64,000 bases of DNA from Undibacterium paludis (GTDB taxonomy: Bacteria; Pseudomonadota; Gammaproteobacteria; Burkholderiales; Burkholderiaceae_D): the NCBI RefSeq assembly GCF_022568815.1, contig NZ_JAKZHX010000017.1, forward strand, positions 1 to 64,000. Direction: 5' to 3'. The position numbers and the translations under genes are program-made. Numbering within the stretch: position 1 is the first letter of the stretch; each line of letters opens with the position of its first letter. The notes beneath the pieces are model-generated. The model worked only from the letters and a program-made list of their open reading frames with translations, searched no databases and was not told the DNA's origin. This document shows positions 7,275-16,162 of the stretch, in pieces.

Positions 7275-9503
7275 TCATTCATTGAACGTAGGTTTGCGTG
7301 GCCAGGTGAACCGGAATGTCGCCCCCCGGGGATGATTTGGCCCAAGCGTGATTACACCGCCCAGGGATTCTATGGTTTTTTTGATGACGGCCAGGCCCAT
7401 GCCACTACCTTCCACTTCATCACGCGGGCGCAGGGTCTGGAACATGCCAAAGACACGCTCGCGATGTTCTTCTGCAATGCCGGCGCCGTCATCGGCAACC
7501 TCAAAGACAAAATGATTTTCTTCTGTACTCGCCTTTACCGTGAGGTGACCAGACGGTTTGTCATGGTGCTTGATGGCATTATTGATGAGATTGCGAAACA
7601 CCAGTTCAAGCGCGACTTTGTGAGTTGGGCTATTAGGAAAATCACCTTCCAGCGTCAACTCAAAATTCCTGTTGGTGCAGCATAGTTCAAAGACATCTTT
7701 CACCAGTTCTGACATGTCAACCATCTCTACCGCACCACCTAACTGGCCCGCACGGAAATAAAGCAACAGGTCATCAAGCAGTTTTTCCATGCGCTTTATC
7801 CTGACACGGATGAGGCGCAAATGTTCATTGCTTTCTTCATCAATCTTGTCGGCAAGATCTTCGGTCAGCCAGGTCGCCAGTTGATCGACGCCGCGCAGTG
7901 GTGATTTCAGGTCATGTGAAGCAACGTAGGCGAAGTTGTTTAATTCCTTGTTCCGGCGTGACAGTTCATCGGTGAAGCGCTTGCGTTCTGAAATGTCGAC
8001 AATGGCTGACAGGACTTTTAGTCCATCAGCTGTTTCGATGGGGTTGAGACCGATCTCGACGGGGAATTCACTGCCGTCCCTGCGCAAACCAAACAGGTCG
8101 CGGCCCATGCCCATGGCACGGGTACTGGGGGTTGCAAAATAACTGTCACGCAAACCAGGATGTTGTGGGCGGAAGCGCGCTGGAATAAGCATTTCCATGG
8201 GTTGACCCAGTAAATCGCTTCTGGCGTAACCAAAGATATGTTCGGTCTGGGAATTGACCATTTCTATCAGGCCACGGCTGTCTATCATTACCATGGCGTT
8301 GGGCGCAGCTTCCACGACAAGGCGGAAGCGCTCTTCCTGGCGTTTGCGCTCAGAGATGTCGACGATGGAAGACAGTACCTTGAGTCCATCGGCCGTTTCG
8401 ATGGGGTTGAGACCGATTTCTACGGGGAATTCACTACCGTCCTTGTGCAAGCCAAACAGGTCACGACCCGAGCCCATTGAACGTGTGGCAGGTGCGGTGA
8501 AATAGTTGTTGCGCAAATCAGGGTGTTGCGGGCGGAAGCGTGCAGGTATCAGTATCTCCATGGGCTGGCCTAATAATTCTGAGCGGGCATAGCCAAAGAT
8601 GTGCTCGGTCTGGGTATTGACCATCTCTATGATGCCACGGCTGTCTATCATTATCATGGCGTTGGGCGCAGCTTCCACGACCAGACGGAAACGTTCTTCC
8701 TGGCGTTTGCGTTCAGAGATATCAACAATGGCGGACAAAACCTTGATGCCATCATCAGTTTCTATGGGGTTGAGGCCGATTTCTACGGGGAATTCACTGC
8801 CGTCCTTGCGCAAGCCGAACAAGTCACGGCCACGACCCATGGCGCGTATGCTGGGGGTGCTGAAGTATCCGGCGCGCAAGCGGGGATGTTGCCCGTGAAA
8901 ACGGGCCGGTATCAGGATCTCCATCGGTTTGCCAAGGAGTTCAGAGCGACCGTAGCCGAAGATCTGCTCGGCCTGTGCATTGACCATTTCTATCAGGCCA
9001 CGACTGTCTATCATCACCATGGCATTCGGGGCAGAGTCAACCAATTGGCGGAAATGCCTTTCACTGCGTGTCAGACGGGCTGCTATGCGGTGACCAACGC
9101 TGAAATCCCGCGCCACCAGCGAGAGCCCGATCACTTCGTGCCTGCTGTCATGAATGGCGGAGATACTGAGCGCCACAGGCAATTCTGCGCCATCCTTGCA
9201 GCGGCGCATGGTCTCAAAATTGCCGATGGAGACCCCTTGCTTCAGTAGTTTGATCAGGGATTGGTGGTCGGGTAACTGACCTGCCGGAAAAAGATTGGTG
9301 AATGGGTGTTGATAAATGGCCGCGGCCGTGTAACCGAACAAAATCTCGGCGGCGCGGTTCCAGCTGATGATGTTGCCGTTAAGATCACTCCCTATGATGG
9401 CATCATCAGCAGAGGCAACAATGGCAGCCAGCAGGGCATGCTGCTCATTGAGGTGATTTTGCATTTCAGAATAGACTGGCCCATTATTGTCCTGAAGTGC
9501 CAT
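7275..9503 (-). CDS. Histidine kinase with four PAS domains, three in tandem repeat
   Basis: This 742-residue protein has PAS 1 (about 15-130), three near-identical PAS units of exactly 121 residues (152-272, 273-393, 394-514), HisKA (ASHDLKSPLRG) and HATPase (NLINNAIKHH, DDGAGI, GSGMGLAVIKK). It is a paralogue of the 488-residue kinase next to it. The length difference of 254 residues is close to two 121-residue units plus a short N-terminal extension. PAS domains sense small molecules, redox or light, and no cofactor can be assigned here. The start overlaps the end of the upstream REC-GGDEF-EAL gene by 20 bases, consistent with one operon. An alternative start is Met14 (9464). Confidence 0.9.
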   Translation of the reverse strand: MALQDNNGPVYSEMQNHLNEQHALLAAIVASADDAIIGSDLNGNIISWNRAAEILFGYTAAAIYQHPFTNLFPAGQLPDHQSLIKLLKQGVSIGNFETMRRCKDGAELPVALSISAIHDSRHEVIGLSLVARDFSVGHRIAARLTRSERHFRQLVDSAPNAMVMIDSRGLIEMVNAQAEQIFGYGRSELLGKPMEILIPARFHGQHPRLRAGYFSTPSIRAMGRGRDLFGLRKDGSEFPVEIGLNPIETDDGIKVLSAIVDISERKRQEERFRLVVEAAPNAMIMIDSRGIIEMVNTQTEHIFGYARSELLGQPMEILIPARFRPQHPDLRNNYFTAPATRSMGSGRDLFGLHKDGSEFPVEIGLNPIETADGLKVLSSIVDISERKRQEERFRLVVEAAPNAMVMIDSRGLIEMVNSQTEHIFGYARSDLLGQPMEMLIPARFRPQHPGLRDSYFATPSTRAMGMGRDLFGLRRDGSEFPVEIGLNPIETADGLKVLSAIVDISERKRFTDELSRRNKELNNFAYVASHDLKSPLRGVDQLATWLTEDLADKIDEESNEHLRLIRVRIKRMEKLLDDLLLYFRAGQLGGAVEMVDMSELVKDVFELCCTNRNFELTLEGDFPNSPTHKVALELVFRNLINNAIKHHDKPSGHLTVKASTEENHFVFEVADDGAGIAEEHRERVFGMFQTLRPRDEVEGSGMGLAVIKKTIESLGGVITLGPNHPRGATFRFTWPRKPTFNE
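7962..9050 (-). repeat. Three tandem 363-bp repeats encoding PAS units
   Basis: The units are 8688-9050, 8325-8687 and 7962-8324. Each encodes APNAM(V/I)MIDSRG, IFGY(G/A)RS(E/D)LLG, GRDLFGL, DGSEFPVEIGLNPIET and VDISERKR. There are no length differences between units, and the second and third are most alike. This indicates recent duplication or ongoing gene conversion. Confidence 0.9.
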
Positions 9504-11253
9504 GATGAATTGCCCCGGTCAGAAATCGGTCTTCAAATTCACTCGAAGAGATTGCCTGTGAATAGTAATAGCCTTGCAAAAGCTCACAGCCGAGATCGGC
9601 GCAGAAGCGTGCCTGTTCTGCCGTTTCTATACCCTCAACCACGAGTGACAATTCCATGGTCTGGGCAAAGGCGATCATGGCTGCAAGCAGGCGTTCCTGG
9701 GACTCACCTTTGCCTACGCCGGTGACAAAGCTCTGGTCTATCTTGAGAACCTGAATGGGCAGCATTTTCAGGTGCCCGAAAGAGGAATAACCCGTACCAA
9801 AATCATCTAGTGACAATTTGACACCGCGCGCTGCCAGTTTATGCAGGATGCCGGCGACATGGTTGGGGTCGCGTATCAGGGCGTTTTCGGTGATTTCCAG
9901 TTCCAGGTAATGCGGCGGCAAGCCGCTGCTGAGCAAGGCTTCATCTACGGTATAGATCAGATTGTCTCCCTGCAACTGTATGGCCGATACATTGACAGCG
10001 ACAGTCAGTTCATCCGTTTTAAAGAAGGGCAGGGCGCGCCATTCTTCCAGTTGGGTGCAGGCAGTACGCATCATCCATTGGTCAATCTCAAACATCAGCC
10101 CCATCTCTTCAGCCATGGGCAGGAATACGCCAGGTGTCAATATGCCTTCCACCGGATGTTGCCAGCGCAGCAGGGCTTCGACACCGCCCAGGGTGCCGTC
10201 GACGGCATTGATCTTGGCCTGGTAAAAGACCTTGAGCTGCTCATTGCGCAGGGCATGACGCAGGTCACGTTCAAGATACAGGCGATGGCGTACGGCCTGG
10301 TGCAACTGATCAGAGTAAAAATGGCTCTGATTTCGGCCTTCCTGCTTGGCGCGATACATGGCAATGTCGGCGCATTTCATCAGTTCGGTCGCATCATTGG
10401 CGCATGAACCAAACACGGCAATACCTATGCTCATGGTGACATGCCACTCCATGCCATCGAGGACGATGGGCTTTTTGAACGCATCGACGATGCGTTTCGC
10501 CAGCAGTATGGCCTGGTCGACTTTTTCCATGTCCTGCACCAGCACGACAAATTCATCACCACCAAGTCGGGCCAGCAAGTCACTGCCACGGGTGGTGGTG
10601 CCCAGACGGCGCGCCACCTTGATCAGTAACTGGTCGCCAATAGCATGACCATAGGTATCATTCACGTTTTTAAAGCGATCCAGGTCAAGCAGCAATACAG
10701 CCATCTTGCCATGCAGGCTTTCACGTTTGGCACGACTGACGGCGAAAGCCAGGGCACGTTCAAAATCATAGCGGTTGGCCAGGCCGGTCAGGGCGTCATG
10801 CTCGGCCAGTTCACGTAACTGGTTATAGCTGCGGCTGAGTTCGGTCTCCAGTTTGTGACGGTGCCTGGCCTGGTGCAGGGCGCGCATCAGGCGGCGGGCA
10901 TTAACTTCTTCTTTCAGCAAAAAATCTTGGGCTCCGGCCTCTATGGCCTGTTCCGCCAGACTGATGTCCTCCTGATTGGTCAGCATGATGATGGCGGTGT
11001 GTGTCTTGTCCAGGCGCAGGCTTTTCAGCACTTCTATGCCGTCGCGATCAGGCAGGCGGTAGTCAAGAAGGATAACGTCATACTGTGTTTCTTTTGCCAG
11101 CAGCAGGCCGTCAAGGGCATTATTGGCTTCAACGATGCTGACGCTGACAGATACCTGTTTCATGGCGCGTATGACAGAACGGCGGTCCAGTTCGTCATCG
11201 TCGATGATCAGGATGCGAAGAGTTGTTGTTGGCAGGGCGGCAATGGAAATCAT
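9484..11253 (-). CDS. Response regulator with REC, GGDEF and EAL domains
   Basis: This 589-residue c-di-GMP enzyme has a receiver domain (about 12-130) with phospho-acceptor Asp in ILLDYRLPDRDG and IDDDE acidic residues. A GGDEF domain follows (about 155-315, intact RLGGDEFVVL). Then comes an EAL domain (about 330-580) with GVEALLRW, LEITENAL and LDDFGTGYSSFGHL. Both catalytic signatures look intact, so it may both make and degrade c-di-GMP under control of phosphorylation. It lies between the stand-alone receiver and the two kinases and is a likely output of this pathway. GAGGA precedes ATG at 11253, and the gap to the upstream receiver gene is 10 bases. Confidence 0.92.
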   Translation of the reverse strand: MISIAALPTTTLRILIIDDDELDRRSVIRAMKQVSVSVSIVEANNALDGLLLAKETQYDVILLDYRLPDRDGIEVLKSLRLDKTHTAIIMLTNQEDISLAEQAIEAGAQDFLLKEEVNARRLMRALHQARHRHKLETELSRSYNQLRELAEHDALTGLANRYDFERALAFAVSRAKRESLHGKMAVLLLDLDRFKNVNDTYGHAIGDQLLIKVARRLGTTTRGSDLLARLGGDEFVVLVQDMEKVDQAILLAKRIVDAFKKPIVLDGMEWHVTMSIGIAVFGSCANDATELMKCADIAMYRAKQEGRNQSHFYSDQLHQAVRHRLYLERDLRHALRNEQLKVFYQAKINAVDGTLGGVEALLRWQHPVEGILTPGVFLPMAEEMGLMFEIDQWMMRTACTQLEEWRALPFFKTDELTVAVNVSAIQLQGDNLIYTVDEALLSSGLPPHYLELEITENALIRDPNHVAGILHKLAARGVKLSLDDFGTGYSSFGHLKMLPIQVLKIDQSFVTGVGKGESQERLLAAMIAFAQTMELSLVVEGIETAEQARFCADLGCELLQGYYYSQAISSSEFEDRFLTGAIHHGTSGQ

Positions 11254-11263
11254 GTGTGCATCC

Positions 11264-11701
11264 TCAGGCGGCGGGCAGTTCTACCACGCGCCAGTAATGG
11301 TCCAGCATTTCTGTCACACGCATAAAACCATCACCGACATGCTGTTTGACAATATAACCAGCTACATGCTGGGAATATGCCTGCAGTTTGTCCTGATCGT
11401 CCTGTGAAGTCGTGAGGACGAATACCACAGCAGAAGACAGGTGTTTGTCGTTGCGCAATTCAGCCAGCATTTCAAGGCCATTCATGCGCGGCATATTGAT
11501 GTCCATCAGGATCAGATAGGGACGTGGAAGTCCTTCAGGACTGCGCAGGATATCAAGTGCTTCTATACCGTCCCTGGCACGTATGATAGGATTGGCGATC
11601 TTGAGTTTTTTCAGTGCACGTTCTATACCCAGCACGTCAACGTCATCATCATCGACGACAAGAATGGTAACTGGCTTGGTCTGCGGAATGACATCATTCA
11701 T
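11264..11701 (-). CDS. Single-domain response regulator, Rcp1-like
   Basis: This protein of about 145 residues is a stand-alone receiver: VVDDDDVDVLGIERAL at the N-terminus, phospho-acceptor Asp in LILMDINMPRMNG, conserved Thr/Ser in VLTTSQDDQDK and Lys in GYIVKQHVG. There is no output domain, so it acts by protein contact or phosphotransfer. It is the first gene of the four-gene minus-strand operon, followed by REC-GGDEF-EAL and the two PAS kinases. The start MNDVIPQTK at 11701 is chosen because AAAGGTG precedes it. A longer frame reaching 11776 runs into AT-rich upstream DNA. Confidence 0.9.
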   Translation of the reverse strand: MNDVIPQTKPVTILVVDDDDVDVLGIERALKKLKIANPIIRARDGIEALDILRSPEGLPRPYLILMDINMPRMNGLEMLAELRNDKHLSSAVVFVLTTSQDDQDKLQAYSQHVAGYIVKQHVGDGFMRVTEMLDHYWRVVELPAA

Positions 11702-11760
11702 TGGACACCTTTTGCCTGCACTGATCCTTAAATAATACCCTAGGGCAACATTTTTACAAT

Positions 11761-11791
11761 CCGGAATTTGTAACAATCATTGTTTTTCCGG
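11761..11791 (+). promoter_or_regulatory. Stem-loop overlapping the ribosome-binding site of a small ORF
   Basis: CCGGAA (11761-11766) pairs with TTCCGG (11786-11791). An inner AACAAT-C-ATTGTT stem sits in the loop. The last two G of the stem are the first bases of GGAGGTGA, the ribosome-binding site of the ORF at 11801, so folding would partly hide it. Confidence 0.45.
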
Positions 11792-11800
11792 AGGTGACTC

Positions 11801-11857
11801 ATGCATCTGATAGTTCCGGTCGGGGTGCCAAGCCTGTTCCCAATAGCCATGCCATAA
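11801..11857 (+). CDS. Possible 18-residue small protein
   Basis: ATG at 11801 is preceded by GGAGGTGACTC, an unusually complete anti-16S match with good spacing. The ORF encodes MHLIVPVGVPSLFPIAMP and ends at TAA 11855-11857. It is hydrophobic and rich in proline. It lies some 190 bases before the PAP2 phosphatase gene on the same strand and could be a leader peptide or an independent small protein. No homologue is recognised. Confidence 0.4.
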   Translation: MHLIVPVGVPSLFPIAMP

Positions 11858-12050
11858 AGCTATTATTGAATTTGCTTTCATATTATTCAATTAATAGTAT
11901 GAGTGCAATATTGATATCATTAATTTTCTAATTTTAACAATTTGATACGGATTTGTTGCAATGCTGCGTCATCGCATGTTGATGCTATTTTGTTGATACT
12001 GTTGACTGCGTCTGTTTTAGTATGTGGCGTTTTGGATAGAAATGGTATAA

Positions 12051-12662
12051 ATGGTAGAAAAGATGGAAATCTCGGAAGCACTGAATCAAGCCTTGTTTTT
12101 GCAGATCAACGCAGGCGCTGAAACCAGTCCGGTACTGATCAGTATTGCAATGTTTATAGCTGTTGCGCTGATTTACCTGATCCCGCTGGCATTGCTGGTT
12201 GCCTGGCTATGGCTGCCCGCACAGCGTGAGCTGGCGGTTAAGGCGAGCCTGACCTGTGCCATTGCGCTGGGTCTGGGGCAGGTTATTACCCTGTTCTGGC
12301 AGCATCCCCGGCCTTTTATGATTGGCCTTGGCCATACATGGCTGGCACACGCCGCTGACGCTTCCTTCCCCAGTGACCATGGCATCGTGTTTGCCAGCAT
12401 GGCGCTAACCCTGTTATTAACCCGAAAACTGTTGCCGGGGTTGCTGCTGGCAGTGGTCGGCATAGCCGTTGCATGGTCACGCATTTTCCTGGGGGTACAC
12501 TTCCCCTTCGACATGCTGGGCGCTGTTGCCGTTTCATTGCTGGCCTATGTGATCCTGCGGTTATTGTGGAGCAGGAAAGGCACAGCCCTGATGCATGCCT
12601 TGACGGCTGTGCATGGCTGGCTGATGGCGCTACCGATCAGCAAGGGCTGGGTCAGGCCCTGA
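12051..12662 (+). CDS. PAP2-family phosphatase, undecaprenyl-pyrophosphatase type (BcrC/YbjG-like)
   Basis: This 203-residue integral membrane protein has about five transmembrane segments. The PAP2 signatures are present in order: HPRPF, then SFPSDHG with catalytic His, then AWSRIFLGVHFPFD with the second catalytic His and the metal-independent phosphatase Asp. The spacing matches BcrC/YbjG enzymes. These dephosphorylate undecaprenyl pyrophosphate on the outer face of the inner membrane to recycle the carrier lipid for peptidoglycan and polysaccharide synthesis. ATG codons at 12051 and 12063 are both possible, and neither has a strong ribosome-binding site. The next gene begins about 70 bases downstream on the same strand. 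Confidence 0.85.
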   Translation: MVEKMEISEALNQALFLQINAGAETSPVLISIAMFIAVALIYLIPLALLVAWLWLPAQRELAVKASLTCAIALGLGQVITLFWQHPRPFMIGLGHTWLAHAADASFPSDHGIVFASMALTLLLTRKLLPGLLLAVVGIAVAWSRIFLGVHFPFDMLGAVAVSLLAYVILRLLWSRKGTALMHALTAVHGWLMALPISKGWVRP

Positions 12663-12733
12663 AGTTTTGGCAGTGTGCAGGGTTTTGTTGCACCCTATAT
12701 GGGTTTGCATTGTCAGGACGACAGGAGGGGGAT

Positions 12734-13156
12734 GTGGCAGAACTGAAGACCAAGCCCAATGATGCACCGCTAGCTGCCTTCATCGCAGCAATTGATGATG
12801 AAAGGCGGCGCGCCGATTGCCTGCGCATCATCGACATCATGCAAAGCCTGACAGCCAGCCCGCCGCAAATGTGGGGAACAGGTATCGTCGGTTTTGGTAA
12901 ATCATATTACCTGTATGACAGCGGCCGTGGCGGTGACTGGTTCCTGGTTGGCTTTGCCTCACGCAAGGCGGCGCTGACGATTTACCTGATGTCTGGCGTG
13001 GCAGCGCATGAGGCACTGCTGGCCAGATTGGGCAAACACAAGACAGGCAAGGGTTGCCTGTACCTGAAATCATTGGCAGATGTGGACGAGAAAGTCTTGC
13101 ACGCTCTGATAGAGGAGAGTATTGCCAAGACCAGGGCCAGATATCCAGAACAGTAA
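12734..13156 (+). CDS. DUF1801 family protein
   Basis: A 140-residue soluble protein matches the DUF1801 (YdhG-like) pattern: ADCLRIIDIMQSLTASPPQMWG, GTGIVGFGKSYYLYDSGR, WFLVGFASRKAALTIYLM and LGKHKTGKGCLYLKSLADVD. The biochemical role of the family is unknown. The start is GTG at 12734, set by AGGAGGGGG directly upstream. The frame is open farther upstream, but that part overlaps the PAP2 gene and has no family similarity. It is convergent with the large gene ending at 13175. Confidence 0.8.
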   Translation: MAELKTKPNDAPLAAFIAAIDDERRRADCLRIIDIMQSLTASPPQMWGTGIVGFGKSYYLYDSGRGGDWFLVGFASRKAALTIYLMSGVAAHEALLARLGKHKTGKGCLYLKSLADVDEKVLHALIEESIAKTRARYPEQ

Positions 13157-13174
13157 TACCCCCCGGGAGAGAAA

Positions 13175-16162
13175 TCAGGCAAACAGTCTGGCTACCGGGC
13201 TCCCCTGTTCTGTGGCTTCGACCTTGATAATGAAATTACTGGTCTGACCAGGCCTGGCGAGGTTGCCCATCGCCTGCATCAAACCCAGGAAGCGCCAGCT
13301 GACCTTGATCGGTTGCTCCCAGTCGGGAACGTCAAACGCAAATGCCCTGGCAAAGCCCTGGCTGATCGTGGATGACAATTGTGACAGCCTGTCATACACG
13401 GTGGCGCCAATTTCTGGCGGTACATTGGGCAGTTGCGCCAGTAACTGGGCTTCAGCGGTGACGGCAATCCAGGCTGTCGCTGCACCCGCCGATATGCGTT
13501 TGATTTCCCATAGTCTGCGCAGGGATGTACGCTCCGCCAAAGGAGTCTGTGGATTACTGACGGGTATCGGTGTCCGGCCTGAAGCCGCTGCCAGAAATAC
13601 CGAGTCTGACCAGGACTTGCTGTTGGGTGAGCTTGCGGCATTGGACCAGAACTGTTCTTCCGTCCAGCCGGTATAGTCCAGCCAGGCGGATACCCATTGC
13701 GCCGGTGTGCCATCCATCAGAGCACGTTCGGCATTGGCGGCAATTGCATCAGTCAGGCTGATCATGCAGCATCGCTGCACCTCTGCACGCAAGCGGTCCG
13801 GTGTTGTTTGTAGCAAGGTTTTCCAGGCATCAAGATCAAGCACCTGGGTGCCGGTGATACTGGCCTGGACTACGCGTGTTGCCGTCCCTGCCGGGCCGCC
13901 ATACAAAAAGTCGTTGACGAGCTTGCCATTGCCTGATCTGACGGCATTGCTCTTTTCCAGCAGTGCGAAGAAGCTGTCTATCTGTGCGCTGTTGATATTG
14001 TCGCCACTGCCCTTGAATTGCGCATTGAGTGGCGGCACACCGTCTTTGACCGCCAGCATTTCCAGATTCAGGCTCAATGAAGTTTCGCTGACCGCGCCAT
14101 TGAGCGTGGTCTTGCTGGAGATGCTGATGGCGTCTTTGGCCACCAGTATCCTGCCATTCCGGTCTGCGCTGACCTGTATGCTGTCAAGCACACTGGTCGT
14201 GCTTTGCGCCGTGACAAAATCAAAGGCATTGAGTGTCATGCCAGACTGGATTTTCCTGTCCTGGTTGCGGCCAAACAGGCTCTGGAGTTCCCTGGCGCTG
14301 CCTTCTTTTTCGCACGCTTCGATCAGGCTCGCATAGCGCTCCAGATGGCCGGACCAGAAAGCTTCATACAGTATCCTGCTATGGTCTGTGAGCGTGCTGA
14401 AGCTGACCTCGATCAGGACGGCGCTTGCATTGTTATTCTGGTAACTATAAGCCAGTTCCAGTCCCAGCTTGTTGCTCTGGATTTGGGCGATGATACTGGC
14501 GATACGTGCCTTGGCGGCTTCATACGACTGCAGCCAGCCGGCCAGCTTGCTGGTGGCTGCGGTTACCCTGTTTTGTAGCTGGCTGGCAAACTCAGCCAGT
14601 TTTTCTGCCGGTATTGCCAGTGCCTGAGCTATCTTGGTAGTAATGTCTGCATCTGCCTGGGTCAGTTTGTTGCAAAGTGCCGTGATCTGATCAGTGACTT
14701 TTGTTTCCACTGCTTGCAGGGTCTTTGTGACGGTGTCGCTGATCCTGGTTTGCAAGGCTGCATTGGGAACGTTCGCCAGCTCAGCCTTGATACGGTTTTC
14801 CAGCGCAGTCTTTGCCGTATCAAGGCTGCTGCTGCCCTGGTTCAGGTAATTTCTGACATAGCCATCGAGTACGTTCTTCACGCTGTCGGCAAAGGCCTGG
14901 CTGGCCTGGGTGCCGCCACCTGTCACCACGTTTAACAGAGCCTGGGTGGTCGCAGCCCAGTCATCGTTGGTAGTGAGCTGGAGTTGTTTTTTAAGTGCAT
15001 TCAGGGCCAAGCCCCTGATATCAGAAAATTCGCCAAGACGGTCTATCAGGGGTTGCGCTGATGGCAGTATCTGGTTCAATACCGGGTCCAGTGCCGCCTG
15101 GATACCGTCTATGCCTATCCTGGCCGCAACATCGAATGAGGCTCCTGTGCTGCGGTTGATTTTTCTTTCGAGCCGCACGACGGGCTTGTGGTCCTCCTGA
15201 CGTATGGTCAGGTGATGGTCGCCGTTCATATCCCAGGATGCGCCAAACGAGGCAGAGATATTGGCCGTCGCTGTGATCGGGTTATTTAGGACGACAGGGC
15301 TCCAGGAAGGCTTGGCGCCAGCGCTGGCCACGGTATTGATCAGTACCGTACCGGCATTGATTTTGCCGCTGAGGCTGGCGGTCCCCGATATGTCCATGCT
15401 GGTCATGGCAAAGTCATCGCCCTGGCAGGCATCGAACATGCGGGACAGGTCGCCAGGCAAGGGTGAGGTCTTCAGGCTGTCATACATAACCTGAGCCAGG
15501 TAGCGGCTGGGTGGATAATTGAAGCACTGGTCCAGGTGTACCGTACCACTGGCCGCAGCAGAACCGCCGATACTGCCCCAGGCCGGGCTGGCATCTGCGC
15601 CAAGTGCGCCGCCTGTCGTACCAGACAAACCCAGTCGGAAAAAATATTCAGGTTCAGGATGGACGTAACCGATGGCGCTGGCCCAGGCTGGTGCCGCCTG
15701 ACTGGCTTCGACGCTGAGGCTGGCTGCAATGCTGGCGCTTGCCGTCGTTTGTATGGGCAGGTTCCTGACAGCACCGTTTGCCGCAGTTTGCCGCTGACCT
15801 GAGAACAAGGGATACAGTAGCAGGCCGGGCGCGGTTGCCGGAGGCGTCGTACTGAGAAGAAACTCCGGTAACTTGTAGGCAAATGGCCGCAAACCGGGGC
15901 TGAGTTTGTTATTGATGGCAGTTTTCAGATCTTGCCAGTTAGCCTGCAAGAGAGCCCAGTCCTGCGTATCGACACTCCCTGGTTTGATATTGCTGTCGAG
16001 TGCCTTGACCAGCACATCAGAAGCTTCAAACCATTCCTGGGCATTGGCAGATGGATCAGCGCGCAAGGCTTTCATTGCGTTGAGCAAAGCCAAAAGCGGA
16101 GCCAGTTGCTGTTGCTGATCATCAAGGGACTTGCTGACCCAGGAAATATCGAATGCACACAT
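13175..16162 (-). CDS. Large protein of unknown family (995 residues)
   Basis: I do not recognise this protein. The start at 16162 (MCAFDISWVSK) is set by GGAGA seven bases upstream. There is no signal peptide or membrane segment. The N-terminal third is mixed helix and strand. Residues about 150-360 are rich in Gly, Ala, Ser and Thr with strand-like repeats (SASIAASLSVEASQAAPAW, ISGTASLSGKINAGTVLI, ITATANISASFGASWDMNG), suggestive of beta-sheet. About 390-600 are helical and coiled-coil-like (ALENRIKAELANVPNAALQ, NKLTQADADITTKIAQAL). The rest is mixed. Helical plus amphipathic beta segments could suggest a pore-forming or self-assembling protein, but that is speculation. It is the largest single gene in the accessory stretch 12.7-19 kb and has no operon partner. 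Confidence 0.85.
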   Translation of the reverse strand: MCAFDISWVSKSLDDQQQQLAPLLALLNAMKALRADPSANAQEWFEASDVLVKALDSNIKPGSVDTQDWALLQANWQDLKTAINNKLSPGLRPFAYKLPEFLLSTTPPATAPGLLLYPLFSGQRQTAANGAVRNLPIQTTASASIAASLSVEASQAAPAWASAIGYVHPEPEYFFRLGLSGTTGGALGADASPAWGSIGGSAAASGTVHLDQCFNYPPSRYLAQVMYDSLKTSPLPGDLSRMFDACQGDDFAMTSMDISGTASLSGKINAGTVLINTVASAGAKPSWSPVVLNNPITATANISASFGASWDMNGDHHLTIRQEDHKPVVRLERKINRSTGASFDVAARIGIDGIQAALDPVLNQILPSAQPLIDRLGEFSDIRGLALNALKKQLQLTTNDDWAATTQALLNVVTGGGTQASQAFADSVKNVLDGYVRNYLNQGSSSLDTAKTALENRIKAELANVPNAALQTRISDTVTKTLQAVETKVTDQITALCNKLTQADADITTKIAQALAIPAEKLAEFASQLQNRVTAATSKLAGWLQSYEAAKARIASIIAQIQSNKLGLELAYSYQNNNASAVLIEVSFSTLTDHSRILYEAFWSGHLERYASLIEACEKEGSARELQSLFGRNQDRKIQSGMTLNAFDFVTAQSTTSVLDSIQVSADRNGRILVAKDAISISSKTTLNGAVSETSLSLNLEMLAVKDGVPPLNAQFKGSGDNINSAQIDSFFALLEKSNAVRSGNGKLVNDFLYGGPAGTATRVVQASITGTQVLDLDAWKTLLQTTPDRLRAEVQRCCMISLTDAIAANAERALMDGTPAQWVSAWLDYTGWTEEQFWSNAASSPNSKSWSDSVFLAAASGRTPIPVSNPQTPLAERTSLRRLWEIKRISAGAATAWIAVTAEAQLLAQLPNVPPEIGATVYDRLSQLSSTISQGFARAFAFDVPDWEQPIKVSWRFLGLMQAMGNLARPGQTSNFIIKVEATEQGSPVARLFA

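Larger units (their letters stand above)
11702..12050. other. AT-rich intergenic region between divergent genes
   Basis: This stretch must hold the promoter of the signalling operon (minus strand) and that of the PAP2 phosphatase (plus strand). It contains a hairpin (11761-11791) and an 18-codon ORF (11801-11857), listed separately. It also holds an imperfect AT-rich inverted repeat built from CTATTA...TTGAAT and ATTCAA...TAATAG (about 11859-11900). No further gene is seen. Confidence 0.5.

Noticed and set aside
8018..9248. Plus-strand frames within the tandem PAS repeats
   Set aside because: They repeat with the 363-bp period of the minus-strand gene and are its shadows.
12473..12733. N-terminal extension of the DUF1801 frame
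   Set aside because: It overlaps the PAP2 gene and has no similarity. The GTG at 12734 has a strong ribosome-binding site.
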